Source of the DNA: Symsagittifera roscoffensis
Taxonomy: Eukaryota; Xenacoelomorpha; Acoela; Convolutidae
Assembly: GCF_963678635.1 (NCBI RefSeq)
Contig: NC_087062.1
Coordinates: 51,100,178 to 51,164,177 of the forward strand
DNA: 64,000 nucleotides
Direction of reading: 5' to 3'
The notes beneath the pieces were generated by a model. It was not told where the DNA came from, did not search any database, and saw only the letters and a program-made list of their open reading frames with translations. Made by a program: the position numbers and the translations under genes. Of this stretch, positions 52,880-63,120 are shown piece by piece. Numbering within the stretch: the stretch's first letter is position 1; each line of letters begins with the position of its first letter.

Positions 52880-55800
52880 AAGCTGGTTTTTTTAGCATTC
52901 TCGCCCTCTGTCTCTAGTTCTCCGGTTTCTCTTGCCGATTTCAATTTTTTTATTATCAGATTTTTGGTGTGGGTGAGTCCTACCCCCACTCCCCGGACAA
53001 AAATATCCATCGACGTCCCCGTCGATCGCCCAAAGTCTAGGAGATCGAGGTTGGATTGTGGAACACGTAGAGGACCATCTGGGGCGACCCAGTTGGACTC
53101 GGTATTGTCACGACTGATGTATTTGATGCCGTCTTTATCGACGTCCTGAATCGTCAGGATCGTCTCTTTAGGATCTGTCGGCAGATCATGGAGCCATTCG
53201 AGCACGCGCAAGTTCGTCAGTTCTTGCTCATGAGTCTGTTCCGCTTCTGGTTCGAACTCCACTTCTGGTTCTGATCGATCGTCGATCCAATCCTGATCCA
53301 TGTCATTCACCAAGTCGATTTCGTCGAGCACCGCCACTTCGTCCAGTCCCACTAGCGAGTCCATGACATCACTTACAAATATCCTGTCTACAACGAAATC
53401 CTCGCCGTACGGATTGTATTTCTTCTTGTTTTTTCCTCTCTTGCTCTGGCGTGTTTCCATGGTAAGAGGAAAGTCAGGCTGTATTCCTTTGTCAATTTCG
53501 ATTTGTTCCGGGCAGTCCCAGTCTTCCTCGGCATAAGGTAGAGTTTCGTCGTCCACCTCTACTCGCTCGGTCAACTCCAGATCCAGTGGTAGGTCGCAAT
53601 CGTCCACCACCTCATTCCCGTCGTTTTTGTCGCGAGTACCCCTTTCATTCACTTCACAAGCAGGATCCACTATCAAATAGTCTCCCTCTTGCATGTCTGC
53701 TGGGATACACCAGTCCTCTGACGAGGCGTTTTGTGGTTTGATATTTTCGTAATGAGCTGCTCTTCCAGTGCTCAGTCGATAAAAACGACCCCCTTGGTGC
53801 ACTTCTGTTATCTGAAATGGACCACGCCATTTCTTTAATAATTTTTTGGTTCCTTTTGGTGGAACCACTTCCTGGAACACCCAGACGTAGTCGCCAACTG
53901 AGTAGGCTTTCGCATCGGCTGTCCTTTTATCAAACCTCCTTTTTTGTCTAATTTGCGCCTGTTGCGTGTTCCTCCTGCATAAGTCATTGAGGTCCTGCTG
54001 TCTTCTAATAACATCCCGCACGTACGTTTGCGGTGCTGTTCTCTTCCCCTCATATTCAGGGTAGAAAAACGTCAACGGAAGCGCTTTTTCGTGACCCGTT
54101 AGCATCATGTGCGGACTTATTCCCGTGGTGGAATGCTCCGTGCTGTTGTAAGCACCCATCACTTGCGGCAAGTGCTTGTCCCAGTCATCCATGTAACGCG
54201 AGCAATAGACTCTCAGCATGGATACCAGTGTGCGATTTTGCCTCTCGACTAGGCCATTCGTTTGCGGGTGATAAGTGGTCGAGTGGGCCTGCGCTACCTG
54301 CGACCTTTTCATTAACTCCTTCGTGAGATCACCCACGAATGCTTTGCCATTGTCCGACTGGAACGTGATGGGGCAGCCATGCCTCGCTATCCACACATTT
54401 ATCAAATGATCGCATGTTTCTTCCGCCGATGCTGTCATGCAGGGTGCTGCCTCCGCATACTTCGTAAAATGGTCGATCATTACCAGCACCTGATTATAGC
54501 CCGTTGCTGTCATGCAGATTTTCTGATGATCAATTTGCACCACTTCGTTGAATCCCGACGACTCTCTTGACTGTAGGGGGAACCTTAGTTTCCTGGGATC
54601 CTTCGCCTGCTGACATGACAGGCATGCGGCGATCCACTTCTCACAAGCCTTCTTCAATCCCGGCCATTCGAATCGTTTCTGTATCCTGTTGTACACTTCG
54701 TCCACGCCTTGATGGCCCATCTGATCATGTGAGCGAAAGAGCAATTCGGTTTGGTACAACTGTGGTAACACTATTGAATTGTATTTATAAAGGACCTTGT
54801 CCTCCTCTTTACGTTTACAGGCTACGATTCCGTCCTTGTTCAGGCACAACAAGTCGCTTCTCTTCAGATAGAATTGCTTCAAGACCTTGTAGCTATCTTC
54901 TTCCAAGTCTCCCTTGTCAGGTGCTCCATTCTCGATCCATCTCTTCAGACTGCTCGTCATTCTATCATTTCGTTGAGCCCTTAGGAGATCCGACAGCCTG
55001 TACCTGGCTTTCAAATACGTCTTTACCACGTTTATTTGCCCACTCATTATATCCGGAGCATGAGCATCGTCCATCAACTTGACACACCATATCTTTTTCA
55101 AAGACGTCGCTTCCTGCACAGATGGTTCCAGATTGGTACGGACGACCGTACCATGTGGCAGCAATCTGGTTGGGCGTTTCGAAACTGCTATCAGGTCGAG
55201 CTCGTCTGCGGCGTTATCTACCACAGTGCCCTCCTCACCTGAGGTGTATCTGTCCCTGTCTGGATCCTGATGCGTTTCTCGGTCCAGCCCGCGCTGCTTC
55301 CAGTCTACCAATAAGGAGTGGATTGCGATCTCTGACATATCGGAATTGGAAGTTGTTTCAGATGTGTTGTCCCAGGACTGGGGCCTCGAGTCAACACTTG
55401 AGTCGACTGATTCCCCAACATCATATTCCAAGTTGTTTGAGATGTTTCTCGACTCCCCGGACAAAACTCTGTCCATTGGTCGCTTCGAATCCGACTCCCC
55501 GGACAAAATTCTGCCCCTAGGTGGTCTCGTCAACCTCTCCCCGGACAAGTCGTCCTGCACGGGCTCAAAGGTGTCTGACTCCTCAGACAAGTCGTCCTTG
55601 ACTGGCTCGAAGGTATCAGACTCCCCGGACATTGTCTCGTCCATGGACGAACAATCTGGGCTCGGCTCGTATTCTTCTTTCGCATCCGTGAAATGCACTC
55701 TCCTCGCGAAGCTAGATTTCGACTTGATCCTGACTTCCTCAGTGGCTTGGGTCTGATTCAGGGTCCCATATTCAGTGAACGAAGTTCTCAACAAGACCTC

Positions 55801-58800
55801 CTTCGGCATCGAGCTCACCAGCTGCTTGACTATCGATCTGCAATCCCGTTCAACGCCTCGGCTGCGTTTGGACACTGGCCTCTTCTCTGTTCTCTCGGTG
55901 ACAGTCAACCGCTGCATGGTCTCCATCCACTCACGATCATGCCTATCCAATTCCCTGTCCAACAAGTCGCGGAGCTTTCCCATGACGTCCGGCGCCACGT
56001 TCACCGTCCTGTTCAATAGAGCCATGCTGTTTTTACCCAGCCTGGTAAGTTCTTGCTGTACCAAATTGGATCGGACTAGCAGATCCAACGGAACGGGCTC
56101 GCCTTTGGCTAAAAGTTTTATCTCCGCGGCCGTTTCCACTGGAAGGTCAGGGTGTCCGGGTATAGGATGCCCTGACTTGTCTAACCACCTAGTAAGTGGT
56201 AGCTTGTCGTAGGTTTCCTTGTCCAGAAATGAAAACCCGTCTTTGATTTCTGATTGGTTAGCCTGCTTCTCCTCGAGGCGCTCATAAAATTCTGTCTTTT
56301 TACTGAGGCTATCTGCGTTCTGGTGCTTGTCACGGGTACGGTGCTCTATGATCATGTGGTATCCATCCAGGCGCACGATCCAAAGACCAATATAACTTTG
56401 GTCCATCGAATAGGTTTTCAGCCAGGCAAGGGCACGATTATCCACACGCAACTTGAAGGGAGCACTCCCCAAGTAGGCCCTGTATTTTTCCACGAAAGTG
56501 ATCACCGCAAACATCTCCGCTTTTGGTGCGCCGTACTTCATTTCAGTATCACTCAGGACTTTACTACCGTAGGCTATCGGACGAAGAACCGTTCTCCCGT
56601 TCCACTCCTGCTCCTGGTGAAGTATGCCCGATATCGCAACCACTGATGCATCCGTGTCCAGCACGAACATCCCCTTCTCTGTTGGCATGCCGAGGACCGG
56701 TGCCTCGCAAAGTTCACGTTTGATGTTTTCAAATGAAACTTGTGCCTCATCAGTCCAAGTGAAAGTTTTGCCCTTGTTTCTCATCAACCGCTGCATGGGG
56801 TATATTTTGTCAGCATACCCATTGATGAACTCTCGATAATAATTAGCGAATCTCAAAAAACTCATCAGCTGTGTATCTATTTTAGGCGCCTTCCAGGTCA
56901 GCACCGCTTCAACCGCTTCAGGATCTGGTCTCACTCCATGTTTGTCCACCAGGCGGCCCAGATACTTTATGGAATCTGTGAGGGTTTCACACTTAGAGGG
57001 TTTACATTTCAGACCCGCCTGCTTCATGCAAGAAAACACCTCCTCCAACCTCTCTATGTGGTCTTCTAAGGTTGGTGTTGCAATCACGACATCATCAACA
57101 TAACACATGATGAGATTCCCGTATTTCTTAGTGACGCTCATGAGTGCCTGGGCCATCAGTCGCTGGAATGTGGCCGTCGCGTTGCACAATCCAAACGGCA
57201 TCCTCTTCCACTGGAACAATCCCAGCTCGCACGCAAAGCCTGTTTTCTCTCGATCTTGCTTTCTGAGTGGCACTTGCCAGAACGCAGAGCCCAAATCTAA
57301 CGTCGTGAAGAACTTCGCGTCTCCCAGCTTGGATAGGCTCTCATCAATGAGGGGAATCGGGTATGCGTCTTTTATAGTCACTGCGTTCAGATAACGGAAA
57401 TCACAACAAAATCTAAGTTGTCCCCCTTTCTTTTTCGCCATGACCACGCCACAAGCCCACGGGGACTTCGACGGCTCGATCATGTCGTACTCCATTAACA
57501 TCTCGATTTCCTTCCTACACGCCTCTGACTTGTTTGAGGTCATTCTTCTCGCCCCTTCCCTATGAGGAACCGAGTCCTCTTCTATCTCAATCTCGTGTTC
57601 TACAAAATTACAGCAACCTATGTCGGCCTTATGTTTCGAAAAAACGTCTGCGTTCCGATTTAGCACCGCTCTGAGCGAATCTAGTTCCTTGTCTGATATT
57701 TTACCCTTCAAATGTTCTATCTCAGGTAGGACTGGTTTATTCGCTGCTAACTCTGCTTCTGTCGGCCTCTCAGGAAAGTTGGAGCAACTAGACAGTCCAT
57801 CATCTGTTTCCGATTTCATTGAAAACAATTTCCTAGAAGATTTCAATTCATTTACTCTCCTCATTATACATTCTTGGTTCGCATGCAATGAAAATTTAGT
57901 TACACCAAATTTTTTCAAGTTCTCCACACTCTGAAAGTCTGTGTTCAGAGGCAAAGCATAGCCAAGTTTCTTTCCCCTCTGTATTGTCACTGTTGTTGCT
58001 TCTGTGTTCAATAACACACTCACACACAGTCCGCTCTGAGTGAGTGAGAAGCTTCTTCCTAAAATAGCCGAGCTTTTACTGTTTGCATTTGGTACCAGAC
58101 ACACCTGTCTGTCATTGCTGAGTTCATTCAAGTTCCTCATCCTAAAGGTCGCTACTACGGCTTGGTTTGGTTTTAATCTAACTTTTCGATCCAGAAAAAT
58201 CGGCACCTTGGCCTGGTTAATTAAGATCTTATTAAGGGGTCTCTTTTCATATTTTCTCTCAGGATCCTTGATCCTAATCAACCCGTCATTGAGATCGATC
58301 GTGACATCAAAGTTGCGCATGAAATCCCTTCCTAAGATGAACTGGTCTGATTCGTCCAAATTCTCCACTACTAGGAAGCTCATCCAAAGATGTCTTCCTC
58401 CGAGCTGCAGTGAAATGATGTTTGTCGGTATGAGGTCCGACCTTTCGAAACCCATGTCGGTCCAAGTTTTGACTGGCATGACACTAACCACTGCTCCCGT
58501 GTCTAGCAGTCCCTTTACTGAAAGTTGTCTGCCTTGCACGTCCAGCACGTGTGCGGCCAGATCGGCCTCGCAACCTATGTGCACCGCATCTTGTTCGAGC
58601 ATCGCGTTGTGTCCGATTCGTCTAACCTTCAGCTCCTCTTGGCCAATGTATATCCGGCCAATCTGATCGTTCGCATCAGTTATGTGAGCTTTTGTGTAGG
58701 CATTGATGCCATCCACATTCATTAGAATCGGGTAAGGGCCATGGACATCGACATAATGTCCATACACTTTCATCAGCCTCGGACCTCCTGTTGTGAGCAG

Positions 58801-59103
58801 CGGTCGCACTGCCCTGGAGTCCACTTTGGGATCTTTCTCCTTCAGGTAGTCGGCATAGATGTCCAGGTGGACTAGTGTAATCTCGGATGGTTCACTCAAG
58901 TTCTTGACCACCTGGTGCCCTGCGACTGAGATAATGGACATTTTTTTCGTCCCCTCCTTCGTCATGCCGAAAGTTCTCCCAGATATAACGTTCAGTTTTA
59001 GTCCCTGTTTCCTGGGTTCCTCTTTGTCTTCTACTTTCGTCGTTTTACCCAGAAAATTAAAACTTTCCCGAAGATCGTGCTCTCCAGCTCCGACCTTACC
59101 CAT
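52816..59103 (-). CDS. pol: Element C Pol polyprotein, intact
   Basis: 2,095 residues without a stop. Protease: GLLDTGAVVSVMP at about 199-211. RT about 520-720: LRFCCDFRYLNAVTIKDAYP, FGLCNATATFQRLM and catalytic CYVDDVVIA (667-675). RNase H about 800-945: VLDTDAS, KAEMF, RVDNRAL, HQNADSLSK. Then a linker of about 500 residues with an 18-residue tandem repeat. Integrase about 1455-1680: HHCC zinc finger (SHDQMGHQ...CLSCQ), VVQIDHQ, TFQSDNGKAF, GLVERQNRTL give D,D,E. GPY/F-like module at about 1755-1790 (KKWRGPFQITEVHQGGRFYRL). An acidic tail to 2,095. The N-terminal 200 residues precede the protease and are conserved in A and B. The start overlaps gag by about 73 bp in the -1 frame relative to gag. 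The last about 20 residues leave the conserved frame. Long for a Ty3/gypsy Pol (usually 1,000-1,300). Confidence 0.93.
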   Translation of the reverse strand: MGKVGAGEHDLRESFNFLGKTTKVEDKEEPRKQGLKLNVISGRTFGMTKEGTKKMSIISVAGHQVVKNLSEPSEITLVHLDIYADYLKEKDPKVDSRAVRPLLTTGGPRLMKVYGHYVDVHGPYPILMNVDGINAYTKAHITDANDQIGRIYIGQEELKVRRIGHNAMLEQDAVHIGCEADLAAHVLDVQGRQLSVKGLLDTGAVVSVMPVKTWTDMGFERSDLIPTNIISLQLGGRHLWMSFLVVENLDESDQFILGRDFMRNFDVTIDLNDGLIRIKDPERKYEKRPLNKILINQAKVPIFLDRKVRLKPNQAVVATFRMRNLNELSNDRQVCLVPNANSKSSAILGRSFSLTQSGLCVSVLLNTEATTVTIQRGKKLGYALPLNTDFQSVENLKKFGVTKFSLHANQECIMRRVNELKSSRKLFSMKSETDDGLSSCSNFPERPTEAELAANKPVLPEIEHLKGKISDKELDSLRAVLNRNADVFSKHKADIGCCNFVEHEIEIEEDSVPHREGARRMTSNKSEACRKEIEMLMEYDMIEPSKSPWACGVVMAKKKGGQLRFCCDFRYLNAVTIKDAYPIPLIDESLSKLGDAKFFTTLDLGSAFWQVPLRKQDREKTGFACELGLFQWKRMPFGLCNATATFQRLMAQALMSVTKKYGNLIMCYVDDVVIATPTLEDHIERLEEVFSCMKQAGLKCKPSKCETLTDSIKYLGRLVDKHGVRPDPEAVEAVLTWKAPKIDTQLMSFLRFANYYREFINGYADKIYPMQRLMRNKGKTFTWTDEAQVSFENIKRELCEAPVLGMPTEKGMFVLDTDASVVAISGILHQEQEWNGRTVLRPIAYGSKVLSDTEMKYGAPKAEMFAVITFVEKYRAYLGSAPFKLRVDNRALAWLKTYSMDQSYIGLWIVRLDGYHMIIEHRTRDKHQNADSLSKKTEFYERLEEKQANQSEIKDGFSFLDKETYDKLPLTRWLDKSGHPIPGHPDLPVETAAEIKLLAKGEPVPLDLLVRSNLVQQELTRLGKNSMALLNRTVNVAPDVMGKLRDLLDRELDRHDREWMETMQRLTVTERTEKRPVSKRSRGVERDCRSIVKQLVSSMPKEVLLRTSFTEYGTLNQTQATEEVRIKSKSSFARRVHFTDAKEEYEPSPDCSSMDETMSGESDTFEPVKDDLSEESDTFEPVQDDLSGERLTRPPRGRILSGESDSKRPMDRVLSGESRNISNNLEYDVGESVDSSVDSRPQSWDNTSETTSNSDMSEIAIHSLLVDWKQRGLDRETHQDPDRDRYTSGEEGTVVDNAADELDLIAVSKRPTRLLPHGTVVRTNLEPSVQEATSLKKIWCVKLMDDAHAPDIMSGQINVVKTYLKARYRLSDLLRAQRNDRMTSSLKRWIENGAPDKGDLEEDSYKVLKQFYLKRSDLLCLNKDGIVACKRKEEDKVLYKYNSIVLPQLYQTELLFRSHDQMGHQGVDEVYNRIQKRFEWPGLKKACEKWIAACLSCQQAKDPRKLRFPLQSRESSGFNEVVQIDHQKICMTATGYNQVLVMIDHFTKYAEAAPCMTASAEETCDHLINVWIARHGCPITFQSDNGKAFVGDLTKELMKRSQVAQAHSTTYHPQTNGLVERQNRTLVSMLRVYCSRYMDDWDKHLPQVMGAYNSTEHSTTGISPHMMLTGHEKALPLTFFYPEYEGKRTAPQTYVRDVIRRQQDLNDLCRRNTQQAQIRQKRRFDKRTADAKAYSVGDYVWVFQEVVPPKGTKKLLKKWRGPFQITEVHQGGRFYRLSTGRAAHYENIKPQNASSEDWCIPADMQEGDYLIVDPACEVNERGTRDKNDGNEVVDDCDLPLDLELTERVEVDDETLPYAEEDWDCPEQIEIDKGIQPDFPLTMETRQSKRGKNKKKYNPYGEDFVVDRIFVSDVMDSLVGLDEVAVLDEIDLVNDMDQDWIDDRSEPEVEFEPEAEQTHEQELTNLRVLEWLHDLPTDPKETILTIQDVDKDGIKYISRDNTESNWVAPDGPLRVPQSNLDLLDFGRSTGTSMDIFVRGVGVGLTHTKNLIIKKLKSARETGELETEGENAKKTSFWTNFFYRILIYRTIIQILSS
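55440..55640 (-). repeat. 54-bp coding tandem repeat in pol linker
   Basis: Five degenerate 18-residue units, each beginning LSGES or a variant (GESDTFEPVKDD, EESDTFEPVQDD, GERLTRPPRGRI, GESDSKRPMDRV, GESRNI), at Pol residues about 1157-1220. Phosphorylatable Ser/Asp-rich sequence of unknown role. Confidence 0.85.
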
Positions 59104-61833
59104 TGCTCCACTTCTTTCGTGGCTAGGTCCTGTTTGACATTCTGCAGCGCTGTCCTTGCCGCCAGGCCGTAATCCACCTTGAGTGGGCTAGACGACTCTG
59201 CCTCCAGGTTCGAGGCTACCACCTCGTCAGGCAGTGTCTTTACCTTCTTAGTTGTAAAGGTGCTCGGTGTCGTCTCCTTTCTCCGAGACTCAGCCTCGTT
59301 CATCAGACGTGCTCGACTGGCTTTGACACCCGAAAGCGCCTCTTCGTGGCGGGGATGTTTCACGTCCGCCACTGCATCCCAAAATTGAGTACAATCCGAC
59401 TTGAAGTGTCCGTCCAAATTACAGAAGAAACACCTCGGACCATATTTCATGATGAGCCCTCTGACGTACTCTGACGTCCTCGAGAAAGTAGCCTATCGCC
59501 TTCATGTTCTGTTTGTATGCAGAACACGCGGAAACGTGATGGTCCATCGAACCACAATTCGCACACGATCTCCTCTTATCCATGTCATCGCGAGGTTTGT
59601 ACCAACTGGAACTCGTACCAGTGTTTGTCCCGCTATAGTTACCATAATTGCTGTAACGGTTTTGCGCCCTCGGCTTTATGAGTAAATACTCGCGTGACTT
59701 CATGCGCAAATCATCGGGCGTGGGTACCTGGTCAAGTGACAGGGTGAAGTGTGTGGCCAACATCGTCTTCAACTCCTCACTCTTTACTCCGTCCATGAAC
59801 TTCGAAGCAAGCGCCAAGTTCCGCTCGGATATTCTCTCATCGGGATTGCTTCTCCTCCTAAGCAATTCAAGGTCGTCCAAAAATTTGTCTATGGATTCGT
59901 CATCTCTTTGACGCCTCTTTTCGAACTTCACCATAGCCTGGTGCCCTTGTACTCCAGAGCCGAAACGATTCAGCAGGATGTCGAATATCTTGCGAGCGCT
60001 GTCTCTCTCATTGGCTCTTTTCGCCATTACGCAATTTAGTGCCGTACCCTCCAGGTTGCTCGTTAGCGCGCTGCACTCTTGTTTCTTGGAGAGACTCTCT
60101 TCCTCAAAGTGTAACTTCATCACCTCTATCCAAGTATCAATGCAGCCGTCTGACTCGTCTTTATATGACTTCGGCTTTTTCAGTGTCCTTCTTGACCTCT
60201 CTCCTCTCTCGGTTGACTTCGAGAGTTTGGTGATGATTGTTTCGAGAGATCTGTTCAGAGGCTCAAACATCGAGGCATACATCGTTGTGTCCTGTGAGAC
60301 TGTAGTCAGATCTGGTACTGAACTGACTTGTGGCACAGTTGGCAACCTTGTCTCCGGGCTAGCATCTGCCTCCGGCGGGACTGGGTTCGTCCAGCCAGGC
60401 CTCGACGGGGCTGCCCTTGGCCGCTCCTTGTTCCTAGGTTCGTAGTCCGTTCTCGATCTTTGCTGGGCTCTGGCATTGATGCCCGTACCATCTCCATTAT
60501 TCGCATGGCGTGAACGCTCCCTTTGGTTGGAACGCTCCTGCCAATTGCTCCCATTCAGGATCGCGTCAAGCTTCCGCATCATCAAGTCAGACTTGGCATC
60601 TAACCTTTTCTCCAGGCTAGTCATCGTGTGGGCGTAGGTACTATCATGATCGTTCAACAATCGCTCGATCTCTTTCGTCATCCTAGCCTCTCTTTCCTGT
60701 GACTCCTTGTTTGCCTGTGCCAGGCTCTCCGCCAGGCATTGATCGGTGTTGCGAATCAATTGAGCCTGATCAACCCTCGCCTGTGACTTCGCGTGCGTTA
60801 GTTCATCTCTCAGATTCTCTCGACCCTGGTGAGCTCTCTCGTCAACCTGATCTATTCTCTTAGTCATGTCCCGTCTCAGTTCATCAAGACCATTCATTAC
60901 GCCAGCGAACATGTCACTTATGTCGCCAGTGGCCCCAAATGACGGGGTTAGTCCCAAAGAAGATGAGGTCAACTGCGGCTGCAGCCTGGTGCTTGATGAC
61001 GCACCGCCTTTTTGCTTGCTCATCGACGTCATCAATCTGTCGAACGTTGATGACGCTCCCATCGTTATCCCATCTGACATGGGCCTGGTCGGCGAGGCGG
61101 ACTACGCCTTCCTGCTCCTGTCGTTCCTTGGGCACGGTGTGAAGTTCACATCCGGGTGGGTTATCTCCGGGTAGTCATAACTGGAAGATAAACCTTCAGT
61201 TCGTAGTGACGCCATGCGCTCATCGTACAAAGACTTCCAACTCTTCTTGGCCTTCGAACCCAGTTGTTCTTCACTCGGGCTTATTTTCGACTTCATCGCG
61301 TTGTTACTCTGCTTGGCCAGAGATGAGTGGGTATTAGCCGAATGTGAATATTCTCTCCTCCACCTATGACTCTTGGTCTCCGATTTGGACATTCCCTTGA
61401 ATAACACTTCCTCTCGCGGCTCGACCTCGGAACGCTCCGAGGTCTCCTCCGTCCTCTCGACTTCCTCCCGCTCGAGGTCCTCGCTTGGCTCAAAGTCGGG
61501 TCGAATAAGCGTCCGTTCTCCTTCGTCAAAGGGGTCCACAAGCGTTTCGCTCGCGGTTCCGGCTTCGGCGCTCCGCCTTTGATCGCCATCGAGGTTTTTC
61601 TCGCTCCTTAATTTCATTTCGCTCACTGAAAGATCAGGTTGACCTTTAGTCGATTCGGTTTCGGCAAACACGTCGGAGGCGCTGCTAAACGAGGACTGGC
61701 TACGCCTAGTTTTAAATTTTCGCGTGCTGCCCTTGCTCAGCCTGGGAATCTTAGTAGTCGATCCTAACGAGTCCCTGCGCTGGATGCTTTGTGACAAAAA
61801 ACAATATTCGTATGATTTAATGGCAATGCACAC
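59031..61833 (-). pseudogene. gag: Element C Gag, frameshifted
   Basis: Upstream frame 61,833-61,102: Ser/Glu/Arg-rich, first ATG at about codon 73 (61,617). A possible splice acceptor (TGTCACAAAGCATCCAG) sits near 61,780, so the 5' end may be spliced. Main frame 61,080-59,419 (553 codons): Gln/Ser-rich start, long coiled coil about 60-185, Arg-rich linker, capsid-like core (CIDTWIEVMKLHFEEE, FEKRRQRDDESIDKFLDDLE) and first knuckle CANCGSMDHHVSAC. Relative to A and B a small deletion near 59,480 shifts the frame. The second knuckle CFFCNLDGHFKSDC and tail are read in 59,450-59,031. A functional Gag would need this lesion bypassed, so C was probably assembled in trans or damaged after insertion. 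Confidence 0.83.
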
Positions 61834-62271
61834 GTACCGCGAACAAGTTCAAGTTAAATTACTTAACGCTACCTCTTCGGTCTCGTAAGTATCAAGAATG
61901 TCTCTTAGGTTTCTCAATGACAATCTTAGTGACTCAGCTAGAGTTACACACACAGGGCCTGCTCAGTATTGATATAATGCTAACTCAACCCTGTTGTATA
62001 GTATAACAGTATCACAAAATTTTCACAAGATATAATCAACACACAAAACACAATGGATAATCAGATAAGAAAATCCTACAGGTGACAGCGACCTTTCGTC
62101 AGTATCAATTTATCGCCACACAATTTATCAAGTCACTGCTTTGTTAAAATCAAACAATCTTTGGTAAAAAGCAGTGATGATTCAGAAACAGATCAATAAA
62201 ACTTAGTCTTAAAGAAAAAGACTTCCCTCAATCGGAACGATCCGAAAGAACGAAGCCCAGGACACAGTCTT

Positions 62272-62369
62272 CTCAAGTGAGTGTGTATTTGCCTAATACA
62301 CCCACCGAGGTCTTCTTTTAGGTGTCCTGAGATTGCCCGAGCTGTCCTATTAAGTAGCTCAAGGCAACC
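62272..62369 (-). promoter_or_regulatory. Conserved two-hairpin leader RNA module, element C copy 1
   Basis: Sense strand: TTGCCTTGAGCT...AGCTCGGGCAA (hairpin 1), then GTGGGTGTATT, loop AGGCA, AATACACACTCAC (hairpin 2, one G-T pair and a 2-base bulge), then TTGAG. Confidence 0.7.
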
Positions 62370-62456
62370 TCTGATCGAAAATTTCTTAAATCTGAGTAAA
62401 AGCTCCCCCACACCCGGACTGCTCCAAGTGCACGAGAGTAGGGAACAATTTTTCTT

Positions 62457-62554
62457 CTCAAGTGAGTGTGTATTTGCCTAATACACTCACCGGGGTATTC
62501 CTTTATTTGTTCCCGGATTGCCCGAACTTTCCTATTAAGTAGCTCAAGGCAACC
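62457..62554 (-). promoter_or_regulatory. Conserved two-hairpin leader RNA module, element C copy 2
   Basis: 185 bp from copy 1. Hairpin 2 here has GTGAG paired with CTCAC. Hairpin 1 keeps TTGCC/GGCAA but has the weaker inner stem GAGCTACTT...AAGTTCGG. Confidence 0.7.
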
Positions 62555-62759
62555 ACACAACCAAAATCACAATCAAAAAAAAATATTTTTGTTCGGGTAC
62601 TTCTGATACACCCGATCTAGAATCCAAAGTTGATCACGTATTTCCGGGCCAAATTGGGCTCCTATGATCCTAATAAGCACACCTAATATCCTAATATGGT
62701 CTTTATTAAATGGATATTTCCCGTCTCCCAAATTGCCACAGAAGGTTTCCTCAAGTTTC

Positions 62760-63120
62760 TAACAATGAGGGTTGCTAAGATGTTTAAGTCACCCCGGTTG
62801 CTTACTTCGGAGGGTTGTTAAGACACTTAGCTTACCTCGGAGGGTTACTTCGGAGGGTACCTTAATCACCCAAGTTACTTCGGAGGGTCCCCTTAAATTT
62901 ACTAAGGAGGGTCAATAAGATGCTTAATATGCTCCGGAGGGTTACCTCGGAGGGTACCTCCAAAATTTTCAAATGGATGATTTGGATGATCTCGTGGAAA
63001 TTTTCCACTAAGGAGGGTTGCTAAGGGGTTTAGCTGACTTTGGATGATCTCGTGGAAATTTTCCACTAAGGAGGGTTGCTAAGGGGTTTAGCTGACTCCG
63101 GAGGGTTACTTCGGAGGGTT
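62760..63120 (-). repeat. Leader tandem repeat, GGAGGGTT type, element C
   Basis: Irregular array of CTTCGGAGGGTTAC and CTAAGGAGGGTTGCTAAG units on the plus strand, including a perfect 58-bp tandem duplication (62,981-63,038 and 63,039-63,096). Isolated units continue to about 63,690. The G-runs lie on the plus strand, opposite to transcription, whereas in A and B the longer G-runs lie on the sense strand. Confidence 0.8.

Noticed and set aside
52865-52895. Programmed -1 frameshift site (A7 run) linking pol to the macro-like frame
   Set aside because: The macro-like frame is -1 relative to pol, but codon phase at the A-run (GCT AAA AAA ACC) does not fit a canonical X XXY YYZ heptamer, and a plain indel explains it.
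62760-63120. Telomeric repeat array
   Set aside because: GGAGGGTT units are irregular, interspersed with unique sequence and lie inside an element leader, and matching blocks occur in A and B with another unit.
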